Below are positions 1 to 9,303 of a DNA stretch of 64,000 nucleotides, in pieces (position 1 is the stretch's first letter; each line of letters opens with the position of its first letter). The position numbers and the translations under genes are program-made. Source of the DNA: a bacterium (GTDB lineage: Bacteria > UBA4055). Location of the stretch: the NCBI GenBank assembly GCA_029559475.1, contig JAKQBN010000049.1, positions 34,950 through 98,949 on the forward strand. Reading direction: 5' to 3'. The notes under the pieces were generated by a model. It was given only the letters and a program-made list of their open reading frames with translations, was not told the DNA's origin and ran no database searches.

Positions 1-240
1 TTCTCCGTGCGTAGCCCACCTTGTATGGGCGATGCCGATGTTGCCTACAACTGAGCTGTCGATAGATTTTTCCAGTTCAGCTATTTTACCTACATTCTTA
101 ACAAGAGTTGATCTCTTGTCTTTTTCACGATAAACAAAAATACCCGCAGAATCATACCCTCTGTATTCGACTCTTTTAAGCCCGTCGACAAGAAACCTTA
201 CACAGTCCTTTTTACCTATATATCCTACTATTCCGCACAT
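1..240 (-). CDS. glmS: Glucosamine-fructose-6-phosphate aminotransferase, N-terminal fragment
   Basis: This is the first 80 codons of GlmS, which makes glucosamine-6-phosphate from fructose-6-phosphate and glutamine, the entry to peptidoglycan and LPS amino sugars. The start codon is at 240-238 and the protein begins MCGIVGYIG, so Cys2 becomes the N-terminal nucleophile of the class II glutaminase domain. The motifs [11 protein letters not shown] and HTRWATHG are the family's glutamine-site signatures. The gene runs off the left edge of the window, so the isomerase domains are not visible. It is the last visible member of a minus-strand run from waaA. The 59-base gap to the ferredoxin gene shows no clear terminator. 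Confidence 0.95.
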   Translation of the reverse strand, partial: MCGIVGYIGKKDCVRFLVDGLKRVEYRGYDSAGIFVYREKDKRSTLVKNVGKIAELEKSIDSSVVGNIGIAHTRWATHGE

Positions 241-299
241 AATTATATCCTTAGAAAATTACATTTTTTAAAGTTCCGAATATATGCAAATTATCCTTT

Positions 300-488
300 T
301 TAATCAAGAACGTCTTTATCCTTATAAACGAGCGCATCCTTAGGACATATCCATACACATTTTTTGCATCCGGTGCATTTATCTGCATCGATCTCAATTA
401 AAGCTTCGTAAACTGTTATACAATCCGCTTCGCAAACGGCTACGCAGCATCCGCATCTGTCGCACAGTTTGTTGTCAATTACGATCAC
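300..488 (-). CDS. 2x[4Fe-4S] ferredoxin
   Basis: A 62-residue bacterial ferredoxin with two cluster-binding motifs: Cys9, Cys12, Cys15 and Cys19, then Cys38, Cys41, Cys44 and Cys48, the last followed by Pro. Cys14 and Cys23 are extra cysteines in the first half. It should carry two [4Fe-4S] clusters and act as a small cytoplasmic electron carrier; its partner cannot be told from the sequence. The start is GTG, overlapping the engB stop as GTGA, with GGAGG about 8 bases upstream. Its place between engB and glmS gives no functional clue. Confidence 0.9.
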   Translation of the reverse strand: MIVIDNKLCDRCGCCVAVCEADCITVYEALIEIDADKCTGCKKCVWICPKDALVYKDKDVLD

Positions 489-1099
489 TCGGAAACCTCC
501 GGTAAAGTTTTTTCAATATATTCAAGGACTTTATCTCTGTTGAAATGGCTGACTGAGCTGTAAGGTATAACCTCAACAACAGATGAATATTTAACGAATA
601 AATTCTTAAATGATCTCATTCTAACAAACAGTTCATTGTTGGATAGCTTATCCTTTTTGCTTAAAATTATTATCTGAGGAATATTTAAGCTTTCGAACAT
701 ATTTATAAGAGTCAGATCATTCGCAGTCGGATCATGCCTGATATCAAGAATTGAAAAAGCAAGTTTTATGTCTTTGGATTTAAGAAAATACGTTTTTATC
801 ATCTTTTCCCATTTAAGCTTTTCGGTCTTCGAGACTTCCGCATAGCCGTAACCGGGCAGATCAACAAAATAGAATAGCGAATTGATCAGAAAGAAATTGA
901 TCAGCCTTGTTTTGCCGGGCAGTTTGCCTGTTTTAGCAAGATTTTTCCGGTTAAGTATAGAATTTATCAGTGAAGATTTTCCTACGTTGGATTTTCCGGC
1001 AAATACGATCTGTATTTTTCCGTCATCGGCAATATCATCGCCCTTTGCAGAGCTGGTGATGTATTCAGAGCTCAGTATTCTGAAATTTTCTTTTATCAT
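485..1099 (-). CDS. engB: Ribosome biogenesis GTPase EngB/YsxC
   Basis: A 204-residue TrmE-Era-EngA-EngB family GTPase needed for large ribosomal subunit assembly. It has the P-loop GKSNVGKSSLIN (G1), the G3 motif DLPGYGYAEV and the G4-like SKKDKL, where NKxD is more usual. Length and motif order are typical of the family. Its ATG overlaps the lon stop as ATGA, so the two are probably translationally coupled, and it overlaps the ferredoxin start in the same way. Nothing looks damaged. Confidence 0.95.
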   Translation of the reverse strand: MIKENFRILSSEYITSSAKGDDIADDGKIQIVFAGKSNVGKSSLINSILNRKNLAKTGKLPGKTRLINFFLINSLFYFVDLPGYGYAEVSKTEKLKWEKMIKTYFLKSKDIKLAFSILDIRHDPTANDLTLINMFESLNIPQIIILSKKDKLSNNELFVRMRSFKNLFVKYSSVVEVIPYSSVSHFNRDKVLEYIEKTLPEVSE

Positions 1100-3456
1100 T
1101 TATCGTCCGTAATTTTTTCTATGATCTCTGAAATATGATTTACCGGAATGATCTCCAAAGAACTTTTGATCTCATAATCGATCTCTTCGAGGTCCTTCAG
1201 ATTCTGTTTCGGAATATAAACTTTCTCTATTCTTGATCTTTTCGCAGCCATCAGTTTGGTTTTCAGTCCGCCTATCGCGAGAACATCGCCGTGAATAGTG
1301 ATCTCACCCGTCATTGCTATATTCTGATCGACGGGGATCTTTTTTATTGCGCTGATCAATGAAATCACGATCGTTATACCTGCTGACGGGCCATCTTTCG
1401 GTGTCGCTCCTTCCGGAAAATGCAGATGGATCTCGTTCTCTTCGAACGTTTTTCTGTCAATGGAATAATATTCGGCGTAGGTTCTTAAATAACTCAGCGC
1501 GGCCTGAGCGGATTCCTTCATCACTTCACCCAGCTTTCCTGTCAGCCTGAGATCGGGTTTTCCCGGTATGATGTTGGTCTCGACTTTTAGTATTGTGCCT
1601 CCAGAGATAGTCCAAGCAAGACCGTTGACTTCTCCGATCTTTTTACCAGTTACGTTTGAAAAATCTTTATATTCTTCAATACCGAGAAAGTCGTTGAGGT
1701 TGTTTTCGTCCACACGGACCTGAACATCAGGATCAGAGGATATCTCCCTGGCGGTTTTACGGCATATCTTTGCGATCTTCCTTTCAAGCTCCCTTACGCC
1801 TGCTTCCATTGTAAATTCCGATATGATCTTGTAAACGGCACCATCGGTTATCGTCAGATTCTTTTCTCCGATACCGTTCACTTTTTTTTGTTCCGGTATC
1901 AGAAATTTTGAAGCTATCATGAATTTTTCGATATCGATGTATCCGTCGAGCCTGATCAGTTCCATTCTGTCCAGAAGCGGTGCCGGAATTTTGTTCTGAT
2001 CGTTGGCTGTGGCTATAAAAAGGACATCGCTGAGATCGAATTCGATGTCAAGATAATTATCCGTAAAAGTATTGTTCTGTTCAGGATCGAGAACTTCTAG
2101 AAGCGCAGATGCGGGGTCGCCCCTGAAATCGGAAGATATCTTGTCGATCTCGTCAAAAAGGATCAGAGGGTTATTAACACCGGCTTTCCTTATAGACTGT
2201 ATTATTATTCCGGGCATCGCTCCGATGTAGGTTTTTCTGTGACCTCTGATCTCGGCTTCGTCATGTAATCCGCCCAGAGCTATCCTGATGTATTTGCGAC
2301 CGAGTGCTCTTGCTATTGATTTTCCAAGCGAAGTTTTTCCCGTACCGGGAGGTCCTACGAGACACAGTATCGGGCTTTTAAGTTTTTCTACGAGCTTAAG
2401 GACTGAAAGATATTCGAGAATTCTTTCTTTAGGCTTTATCAGGCCATGATGGTCTTCATCAAGAATATTTTCAGCGGTGCCGATATCGATATTGACTTCA
2501 CCGGACTTTTTCCAGGGCAGTGAGATCACAAGCTCCAGATAATCCCTGATAAGCCCGTATTCAGGCGACATCGAATGCATTTTGCTCAGTTTTTCGACCT
2601 CTATATCGGTTTTTGTAACCGCCTGTTCTGTAAGTTCGCCTTTCTTTTTCATCTCGTTAATTTTTATGATCTCGGGTATCTGAACTGAATCCGCACCGAG
2701 TTCATTGCTCAAACCTTTAAGTTTTTCTTTGAGAAAATATTCCTTCTGCTCTTTTATCGTTCTTTGCGTAACTTCCGCTTCGATCTTTTTTTCAAGCCTT
2801 GCGAATTCAATTTCGTTTATAAGAACAATATGAAGCTCGCTGACAAGATTCTTGATATCTTTTATTTCGAGCATATTCTGTGTTCTTTTGTAGTTAAGGT
2901 TCAGGCTTCCCAGAATACTGTCCGCGAAAGATAACGGGTTAATAAATTCATCATCTATACTGAGGATGTAATCCGGTTTTTCGATATGAGGAAAAATATC
3001 GAGATAATCTTTGTAAAGTTTTTTCAGTATTCTTAACGAAGCTTTTGTGAGTTCATCTGTCTCGGCATCGATCTCAACAGGCTCGATCCTGGCATAAAGG
3101 TTCATATTGCTTTTATTGAATCCTGTAACCTTCGCCCTTTTTAAACATCGTATTACAGCTTTATTGCCGAATGCGGGAAGTTTAATTACCTGCATTACTT
3201 TGGCTATACACCCGTACCTGTAAAAAGATTCCGGCGCAAGATCGGATGAGAACTGGTTCTTTTTACCCAGAACGATTATCATGGAATCGCTAAGTTCGGC
3301 TTCTTCAAGCATTTCTGTCATCTGATCGGTTTCGATATTTACAGAAATTATATTCCCCGGAACTGGAATCTTATCCTTTGAGGGAAGAACTTTAAGAACT
3401 ATTCCGCCTGTCATGTTTCCGGAAATATCAGAACCCGCGTTAAGATTTGAATACAT
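1096..3456 (-). CDS. lon: ATP-dependent protease La (Lon)
   Basis: A 786-residue LonA-type protease that degrades misfolded and regulatory proteins in the cytoplasm. Order: N-terminal substrate-binding LON domain (about 1-200), coiled region with KEQKEYFLKEKLK, AAA+ module with Walker A GPPGTGKTSLGKS and Walker B ILFDEIDKIS, then the C-terminal protease domain with catalytic Ser in PKDGPSAG and catalytic Lys in GGLKTKLMAA. Full length and intact. It lies 7 bases downstream of the histidine kinase gene, with a GAGG ribosome-binding site, and is coupled to engB. Being inside an operon it may lack its own heat-shock promoter. Confidence 0.97.
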   Translation of the reverse strand: MYSNLNAGSDISGNMTGGIVLKVLPSKDKIPVPGNIISVNIETDQMTEMLEEAELSDSMIIVLGKKNQFSSDLAPESFYRYGCIAKVMQVIKLPAFGNKAVIRCLKRAKVTGFNKSNMNLYARIEPVEIDAETDELTKASLRILKKLYKDYLDIFPHIEKPDYILSIDDEFINPLSFADSILGSLNLNYKRTQNMLEIKDIKNLVSELHIVLINEIEFARLEKKIEAEVTQRTIKEQKEYFLKEKLKGLSNELGADSVQIPEIIKINEMKKKGELTEQAVTKTDIEVEKLSKMHSMSPEYGLIRDYLELVISLPWKKSGEVNIDIGTAENILDEDHHGLIKPKERILEYLSVLKLVEKLKSPILCLVGPPGTGKTSLGKSIARALGRKYIRIALGGLHDEAEIRGHRKTYIGAMPGIIIQSIRKAGVNNPLILFDEIDKISSDFRGDPASALLEVLDPEQNNTFTDNYLDIEFDLSDVLFIATANDQNKIPAPLLDRMELIRLDGYIDIEKFMIASKFLIPEQKKVNGIGEKNLTITDGAVYKIISEFTMEAGVRELERKIAKICRKTAREISSDPDVQVRVDENNLNDFLGIEEYKDFSNVTGKKIGEVNGLAWTISGGTILKVETNIIPGKPDLRLTGKLGEVMKESAQAALSYLRTYAEYYSIDRKTFEENEIHLHFPEGATPKDGPSAGITIVISLISAIKKIPVDQNIAMTGEITIHGDVLAIGGLKTKLMAAKRSRIEKVYIPKQNLKDLEEIDYEIKSSLEIIPVNHISEIIEKITDDK

Positions 3457-3463
3457 AGCGCCT

Positions 3464-4636
3464 CTAAATGAATTTATTTAACTCTATTCGGAAAACAGAT
3501 CCTTCTTGACCTGTTTCCTTCAAGAACAGTTTCCCGTTATGATACTGTTCGATGACTTTTTTAGCCAGTGAAAGCCCGAGCCCCCAGCCTCTTTTCTTTG
3601 TAGTGAACCCGGTATCGAAAATATTTTTTCTGATATTCGAGCTGATTCCGGTACCATTGTCGGCAATTTCGATAACGACAGCGTCTTTTTCTTCGAACAG
3701 CTTTATCGATATAATCCCTTTGGTTCCGGGTTTTAATGACTCGATAGCGTTCTTTAGAAGATTTTCTATTGTCCACTCAAGAAGTACGCGGTTAGCGTAT
3801 ATACCCGGCACCTTCTGCAGATCTTTCACTATCGATATTTTTTCGGGGTCGGCGGAAACTCGTTTGAAAATATAATCAGCGCTTCTTTCTACTACCTGAC
3901 CGGGTTCGCACATCGCGAAATCGTGTTCTGCGGATATTTTTGAGAAACGGTCAACGATAACAGCTATCCTTTCTATATCGTCTTTGATCCCTTCGTCTAC
4001 TTCAGAAAGGAATTCATGATCCCGGCTTAGCCTAGAAATATGTTCGTTCCAACCTTTTAATGATGTTAAGGGGGTTCCGAGCTGATGAGCGGTTTCCTTT
4101 GACATCGCGATCCATAGTGACTGCTTCTCGTTCCTGATCATGAAAATGTACAGATACCAGGTTATAAAAGCGGTCAGAACCATTGACCCGATAAGTATGA
4201 ACGGAAAATATCTCACTTTCTCATTAAGGTCATCAGGTATAAAATAGAGATACCGTTTATGAGTTCCGTTCGCCAGTACAACTGGATCGAACCCGGATCC
4301 GCGGAAATAAGCCAAAGAAGCTTCAGGATCGTTTTTTACAGGAAGATCCGACCAGATCACAGGCGTATCTTTTTCGTTCACGATAAGAAAAGACCTTCCG
4401 GATCTGGCTAAAAACAGGCTTGTATTCTTAAACGCTTCTTCTTTCAGCGAATCACTTTCATCCGGATAATCGTTGTAAGCCTTAATAGTGTTTACGATCA
4501 GACTAGATGTGGTCAGGCTGTGATTCTTTAAAATCAGCCATGTATAACCCAATACGAAAGCTATAGCGAGAAAAGCCAGCGCTATTAGGAATAGCTTAGA
4601 TACGAATTCATATTGCCTGTTAAGACCGTTTGTCAT
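3464..4636 (-). CDS. Membrane sensor histidine kinase
   Basis: A 390-residue two-component sensor kinase. One membrane segment lies near residues 12-37, an extracytoplasmic region of about 100 residues follows, and a second membrane segment lies near 143-167. The phosphoacceptor motif is ETAHQLGTPLTSL with His184. ATP-binding motifs follow: N box (WTIENLLKNAIES), G1 (DNGTGIS) and G2 (GWGLGLSLAKKV). No HAMP or PAS domain is evident between the second membrane segment and the H-box. It overlaps the waaA end by 17 bases. No response regulator lies next to it, so it is an orphan kinase here; its link to waaA and lon suggests envelope or stress sensing, which is inference only. Confidence 0.9.
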   Translation of the reverse strand: MTNGLNRQYEFVSKLFLIALAFLAIAFVLGYTWLILKNHSLTTSSLIVNTIKAYNDYPDESDSLKEEAFKNTSLFLARSGRSFLIVNEKDTPVIWSDLPVKNDPEASLAYFRGSGFDPVVLANGTHKRYLYFIPDDLNEKVRYFPFILIGSMVLTAFITWYLYIFMIRNEKQSLWIAMSKETAHQLGTPLTSLKGWNEHISRLSRDHEFLSEVDEGIKDDIERIAVIVDRFSKISAEHDFAMCEPGQVVERSADYIFKRVSADPEKISIVKDLQKVPGIYANRVLLEWTIENLLKNAIESLKPGTKGIISIKLFEEKDAVVIEIADNGTGISSNIRKNIFDTGFTTKKRGWGLGLSLAKKVIEQYHNGKLFLKETGQEGSVFRIELNKFI

Positions 4637-6005
4637 CTGGTCCGCCTGTTCCTCCGCTAATTAGCTTATCGAATTCTTGTTCGGTCAGAGATGTTCTTTT
4701 ATTAATCTTAGGTTTCTGGGTTATTGCCGTAATTATTCCGGCTATCTTGTCAGAAGCGCCGCTATTGTCACCAATATATCCGGAACTGATTTCTGCTACT
4801 TTAGAATAGAGTTTATTGTCAGACCAGAGACTGTCGATGATATTATACAGCTCTTTGTCGTCGTTAAATATCATACCGCAGCTGAGCCTGTTCATTTCCT
4901 GAGCTTCAGGTGATTTATCAAGGTTAGGACCGAAGACTACAGGAAGACCGTATACCGCAGGTTCAAGAACTGAATGAAGGCCGTTCTTTGAAAACCCTCC
5001 TCCCACATAGGCTATACTTCCGTATCTGTATAATTTGGTAAGCAACCCGATCTTATCTATTATAACAACATCGAACTCAGACAATTTTTCTTTGCCTGTC
5101 ATATTTGTAAAACTGATGGACGAGAGTTCTTTCTCCTGGCAAATACTTTCGAGCTTATATATATGGTCAGCTCCGATCTCGTGCGGAATAATTATAAGAA
5201 GGGCGGTTTTATACTTCTGCTTCAGATTCTTCCATGCGTTCAGAATATGCTTTTCGCCTGCAGGCCAGGAACTTCCGGCTATAAGAACGCGGTCGTTTCC
5301 TTTCAGCTGTTCGAAATGATTTATTCCCATCGGTGTACCGGCTTCATAAATAACCGCGTCATATCTTGTATCTCCGCTCACAGTGATCTTTTCCGGATAA
5401 GGGAAGATATCAAGAAATCTCTGCCTGTGTGTTTCGTTAACGGTCAGGATCCCCGTAAGGTCAGAAAATAAAGTTCTGAAAAAGAATTTCGCGTACCATT
5501 TATTCATTTTCGTATCATCCGCGAACAGGCCGTTTATCAGATATACAGCGACCTCCCTTTTTTTAAGCTCCCATATAAAGTTCGGCCATACATCATGCTT
5601 TGATATAAGAACAATGTCGGGATTGATCGCATTAATAAATTTCTTCGTTTCGAAATAAAAATCAAAAGGAGTGTAGGTTATAAGGCTGAAAGAAGGATTG
5701 TTCCTGTCTATGTGTTCATAGGCTGAAGGTGAATAAAGCGAAAGGACGATATTGTATTCCTGCTTTTTACATTCTCCGAGTTTTTTGATGACCGGAAGGA
5801 TCTGTTTGTATTCGCCCATTGATGAGCAGTGGAACAGAACCGTTGTCCTGTAGGGATTCAGTTTTGTTCTTTCCTTTTCGATCTTTTTCAGTACGTCTTT
5901 TCTTACATTAACCGATTTTCTTAATTTTGAGCTGAAAACAGCAGCAATGTTTAGTGTGATATACAGCACGGGTATTATTATCATATTGTATACTATTTTT
6001 ACCAT
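4620..6005 (-). CDS. waaA: 3-deoxy-D-manno-octulosonic acid (Kdo) transferase
   Basis: A 461-residue GT30 enzyme that transfers Kdo from CMP-Kdo to lipid IVA in LPS inner-core synthesis at the inner membrane. A hydrophobic N-terminal anchor (about 4-24) is followed by the GT-B fold. Motifs typical of KdtA are VLFHCSSMGEY near the N terminus, SKHDVWPNF, AGSSWPAGE and a C-terminal acceptor region ending in AYVGGGFSKNGLHS. It heads the minus-strand operon and implies that the organism makes LPS. The divergent region 6006-6185 holds promoters in both directions. Confidence 0.93.
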   Translation of the reverse strand: MVKIVYNMIIIPVLYITLNIAAVFSSKLRKSVNVRKDVLKKIEKERTKLNPYRTTVLFHCSSMGEYKQILPVIKKLGECKKQEYNIVLSLYSPSAYEHIDRNNPSFSLITYTPFDFYFETKKFINAINPDIVLISKHDVWPNFIWELKKREVAVYLINGLFADDTKMNKWYAKFFFRTLFSDLTGILTVNETHRQRFLDIFPYPEKITVSGDTRYDAVIYEAGTPMGINHFEQLKGNDRVLIAGSSWPAGEKHILNAWKNLKQKYKTALLIIIPHEIGADHIYKLESICQEKELSSISFTNMTGKEKLSEFDVVIIDKIGLLTKLYRYGSIAYVGGGFSKNGLHSVLEPAVYGLPVVFGPNLDKSPEAQEMNRLSCGMIFNDDKELYNIIDSLWSDNKLYSKVAEISSGYIGDNSGASDKIAGIITAITQKPKINKRTSLTEQEFDKLISGGTGGPDDKRS

Positions 6006-6045
6006 TTATCACCGATCTCCGTTTAGAACCGAATTAATTCATAAA

Positions 6046-6074
6046 AAGATAGAAAATTATAAGTAAATATTCAA
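6046..6074 (-). promoter_or_regulatory. Promoter for the waaA operon
   Basis: Reading the minus strand: TTGAAT (6074-6069), 17 bases, TATCTT (6051-6046), about 40 bases before the waaA start. It matches the spacing of the other promoters in this window. No mapped start supports it. Confidence 0.5.
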
Positions 6075-6120
6075 GCTTATTTTTATATTTAATCGCCACA
6101 GATAATGCAAAATAAAAATA

Positions 6121-6149
6121 TTGCGCCGTCATTTTTTAATTATTATATT
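6121..6149 (+). promoter_or_regulatory. Promoter for the lipoprotein gene
   Basis: TTGCGC (6121-6126), 17 bases, TATATT (6144-6149). Transcription would start near 6156. This excludes an upstream in-frame ATG at 6105 and supports the ATG at 6186 as the true start. Confidence 0.6.
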
Positions 6150-6185
6150 GCATTTCAGACATACAAAAAATCAAGGGAGGAAAAA

Positions 6186-7373
6186 ATGGTTAAAAAATTT
6201 ATGGTTCTACTGGCGGTCATGGCGGCTCTTTTAGTAACGTCATGCTCAGATGACAAAAGCTCGGATCCGAGCACGAACAGTTCTCAGGATTTCCAGAACG
6301 ACATAACAGGCGTTGTCGGCGATGTAACTTCAGCTCAGGGAGCATCAGCTATGGCCCAGACTTCAGGGATGATGGATTATCTGCCTTTCGCAATGCCCAT
6401 AAAAAGCATTAACGAGACTTTCGCAAAACTCGAAAAGGTGAATAAAGTATCCCAGATGTCGATGTTTAAAAAACTGTTCCCCGCATCCGATAAAGATCCC
6501 AAACAGGAAGATCATCTTATTTTTGTAGATCACGTAGGTACTTATACCCTGGCTTCTGTTACTTATTATACTGATCCCGATACAGGAGAGTCATACGTTA
6601 CGGCCGCAACATGGAACAGTACTCCCGGTGTTCCGGCAGACAAAATAATCATCGACATTCCTAAATCAGTTTCAGGACTTGATAACGACGTAAAGTACAT
6701 TCTCAACGGCTATACTGATATGTATGTTTACTGGACAGATTCAGAAGGATATTCGTACTATGACTGGTATCCGACTCATGTCGACTTCGATCTTCTTGTA
6801 GATAATGTCAACGTATTTGCCCTTGATATGACCGCATCAGGTTGGGCTTACCGCGGAGCGATGGACGATGTAATGGCTGAAACTATCGACTATAATATGG
6901 TAATGACTCCTTTTACTATGGTAATGACTCTGAATATGAACGGCACACTCGGACTCGATTTCACTATGAACCTGAAAGAGAACGCGATCACTCAGCTTAA
7001 TGTAACTCTCTCCGTTCTGTTTTTGGATCCTGCATGGGACGACATATCGAGCATAGATCTCACATATACCAGCAACAATTACACTATAGAGCTATATGCA
7101 GATTCTGATTTCACAACATATATGGACTCTGAAACTGCTACGCCTCAGGGTACAGTTGATTTTATCAACGCGGGAACTGATGTTTATGTAAAAATATTCG
7201 AAGGTGACAATCAGATAGGACAGCTCAAAGCGAAAGTCGTTCAGGTTACAGATCCTGAAACCGGTGAGGTCTACGATTCAGTAGCATTCTACATCGAGTT
7301 CACCGATGGCAGCCAGATGACTATGGAACAGCTTGCTGCGTTATTCTCGGAATATGCTGAGTATATCGGGTAA
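6186..7373 (+). CDS. Lipoprotein of unknown function
   Basis: A 395-residue protein with a classic lipoprotein signal: MVKKF, a hydrophobic stretch, then the lipobox VTSC followed by SDDKSS, so the mature protein should be lipid-anchored. The start at 6186 has a strong AAGGGAGG site 5 bases upstream. The mature part is acidic and rich in Thr, Tyr and Asp, with repeated alternating beta-like segments (for example YNMVMTPFTMVMTLNMNG), suggesting a beta-rich envelope protein. I recognise no family. It stands alone, with its own promoter and the terminator at 7395-7423. Confidence 0.75.
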   Translation: MVKKFMVLLAVMAALLVTSCSDDKSSDPSTNSSQDFQNDITGVVGDVTSAQGASAMAQTSGMMDYLPFAMPIKSINETFAKLEKVNKVSQMSMFKKLFPASDKDPKQEDHLIFVDHVGTYTLASVTYYTDPDTGESYVTAATWNSTPGVPADKIIIDIPKSVSGLDNDVKYILNGYTDMYVYWTDSEGYSYYDWYPTHVDFDLLVDNVNVFALDMTASGWAYRGAMDDVMAETIDYNMVMTPFTMVMTLNMNGTLGLDFTMNLKENAITQLNVTLSVLFLDPAWDDISSIDLTYTSNNYTIELYADSDFTTYMDSETATPQGTVDFINAGTDVYVKIFEGDNQIGQLKAKVVQVTDPETGEVYDSVAFYIEFTDGSQMTMEQLAALFSEYAEYIG

Positions 7374-7394
7374 CATCTGTAAGAAACATTAAAT

Positions 7395-7423
7395 AAAAAA
7401 GCTGTCGGATGACAGCTTTTTTA
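7395..7423 (+). terminator. Rho-independent terminator after the lipoprotein gene
   Basis: Stem GCTGTC / GACAGC with a GGAT loop, extended by an A-run before and a T-run after. The flanking A and T runs allow it to work in both directions. Confidence 0.85.
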
Positions 7424-7455
7424 TTTAGATTTAAGTCATCAAAACGGAGAAGCAG

Positions 7456-9168
7456 ATGATCAAAGGATTTCTTCCTTCGACAAAAAAGGAAACTGAAGAT
7501 CTGGGATGGAAAAGACCGGATATAATAATAGTTACAGGCGACGCTTATATAGACCACCCGTATTTTCAGGCCGCAAGCGCCGGCAGGTTTCTGAACGCGA
7601 ACAGTTTCAGGACTGCTATACTTGATATGCCTGATATTTCAAAGGAAGACGACTGGAAGAGGTTCGGAAAACCTTCTTTGTTTTTTCTGGTAATTACAGG
7701 AAAAGAAGACTCGATGGCTATGAATTATACAGCGTATAAAAAATTCAGAAGTACAGATCCTTACGTTCCGGGAGGTAAGAGAACGCACAGACCTGACAGA
7801 GCCGTAATAAAATACTGCAATATGCTGAAATCGATATATAAAGAAGTTCCTATCATTCTTGCCGGCCCTGAAGCTGCGGGAAGAATTTCGACACATTACG
7901 ATTACTGGACAGACAAGTTGAGAAAACCGATCCTGTTCGATTCTAAAGCTGATATGGTGCTTTTCGGAGCTATCGAGCATAATCTCATTAAGATCGCAGA
8001 ACTTATTAAAAGCGGTCAGAGAATATCGGACATAAAAAAACTCAACGGGACTGCCTATATCAGTAAAGATGTCACGGATATGAGAAATTATAAGAGATTA
8101 CCTTCGCACGAAAAGATCGAGAAGGACATCAGTATGCTTCCAGAACATCATCTGATGATTCATTTGAATATGAATCCGTACAGGTCGGAGATCCTTGTTC
8201 AGAAAGTTATGGACAGATTTTTAGTAATTCATAAAGTTCAGCAGCCTTTGGACGAAGAAATGACCGATGAGATCTTTTCAACCGGATTCAGGAGGAAAGC
8301 TCATCCGAAATATAAAGAAGAGATACCGATCCTAAGATTTATAAACGACCTGATAATAACGCACAGGGGCTGTCTTAACGACAGGCCGGATTCTCAGGAT
8401 ATTATTACGGAAGGAAAATTCATTTGTTCCCGATCGAACGAGAGGATCAGGCGCGAAGTAATTTCATTTATAAAATCGAAGGAGTACAACAAGACGATAA
8501 AGATCTTCGGGCTGCCTTTTTTTAACCATTATGCGATAAAAACCGGAAATCAGAAGCAGTGCGGCGAATGCGAAAGACTTTCATGCACATTACCGGGTGT
8601 CTGTCCGAATATAAAACCTCAAAGCGTAGAGATAATCAGAATAATCGAGGGATTCGATAAATTTCCTAACGTAAGAAATAATTTTTACGGAGGTGAACCA
8701 GATATGAAACTTCTTTTATCCGAGAAGGAAATTTATAAGGATTATCTGACAAGAAGAAATGACGGGAACATTCAGATCAGAGCCGAAAGCTTTTCTGATG
8801 ATGTGAGAAGCCTTCTCGGCCTTGATGATCGCGCATCGATCGTGAAAGATATAAAATTTCTTATAAAAAGATCAGGCGAATACGGCAAGAAGTTAAATTT
8901 TTCGATCAATGTGCTGACAGGATTTCCTCTGCAGGACGATGAAGAGGTCAACGAGAATATTAAATTGATCAAAGAGCTTGGAACGGTTCCGGGAGATATA
9001 AACAGCTATATTCCGCTGCCCATGACACTTGCAAGCGTGATCTATTATACCGGAATCGATCCGGTGAAGGGAAAGAAGATAACGGCCGAGAAAAAGCTTA
9101 GCTTTATGAAGAAGCATAACGAATGGTACAAAAAAGCAAAAAAGCAGAACAATGAAAAAAGAGCCTGA
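7456..9168 (+). CDS. YgiQ/UPF0313-family protein lacking two radical-SAM cysteines
   Basis: A 570-residue homologue of YgiQ. The N-terminal YgiQ domain is well preserved (VTGDAYIDHPYF, DRAVIKYCNMLKSIY, AGPEAAGRISTHYDYWTDK, LFDSKADMVLFG). In the radical-SAM domain, family members have HRGCxxxCxxC followed by a G-(R/K)-x-I-x-SRS segment. Here the stretch is HRGC306-LNDRPDS, so the second and third cysteines are Arg310 and Ser313, while EGKFICSRS follows at the expected distance. A later cysteine group (Cys369, Cys372, Cys377, Cys383) and the C-terminal YYTGIDP motif are kept. The protein ends soon after that motif, shorter than most YgiQ proteins. It probably cannot bind the SAM-cleaving [4Fe-4S] cluster. 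The normal function of YgiQ is itself unknown. Confidence 0.88.
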   Translation: MIKGFLPSTKKETEDLGWKRPDIIIVTGDAYIDHPYFQAASAGRFLNANSFRTAILDMPDISKEDDWKRFGKPSLFFLVITGKEDSMAMNYTAYKKFRSTDPYVPGGKRTHRPDRAVIKYCNMLKSIYKEVPIILAGPEAAGRISTHYDYWTDKLRKPILFDSKADMVLFGAIEHNLIKIAELIKSGQRISDIKKLNGTAYISKDVTDMRNYKRLPSHEKIEKDISMLPEHHLMIHLNMNPYRSEILVQKVMDRFLVIHKVQQPLDEEMTDEIFSTGFRRKAHPKYKEEIPILRFINDLIITHRGCLNDRPDSQDIITEGKFICSRSNERIRREVISFIKSKEYNKTIKIFGLPFFNHYAIKTGNQKQCGECERLSCTLPGVCPNIKPQSVEIIRIIEGFDKFPNVRNNFYGGEPDMKLLLSEKEIYKDYLTRRNDGNIQIRAESFSDDVRSLLGLDDRASIVKDIKFLIKRSGEYGKKLNFSINVLTGFPLQDDEEVNENIKLIKELGTVPGDINSYIPLPMTLASVIYYTGIDPVKGKKITAEKKLSFMKKHNEWYKKAKKQNNEKRA

Positions 9169-9178
9169 ACGGCTCTTT
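9158..9178. terminator. Bidirectional terminator overlapping a stop codon
   Basis: Stem AAAGAGCC / GGCTCTTT with loop TGAAC. The loop contains the TGA stop codon of the YgiQ-like gene (9166-9168). On the minus strand the stem is followed by a six-T run, so it also ends the tRNA transcript. Confidence 0.8.
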
Positions 9179-9188
9179 CTGAAATTAG

Positions 9189-9262
<74 letters not shown>

Positions 9263-9274
9263 ATGAGTGAGCCA

Positions 9275-9303
9275 AATATATATTTTTTTCATTGTAAAGT
9301 CAA
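9275..9303 (-). promoter_or_regulatory. Promoter for tRNA-fMet
   Basis: On the minus strand: TTGACT (9303-9298), 17 bases, TATATT (9280-9275), 12 bases before the tRNA 5' end. Its -35 box directly abuts that of the divergent glycosyltransferase promoter. Confidence 0.75.

Noticed and set aside
6105..6185. Upstream in-frame ATG for the lipoprotein
   Set aside because: It would precede the predicted transcription start (about 6156) and move the signal peptide inward; the ATG at 6186 has a strong ribosome-binding site.
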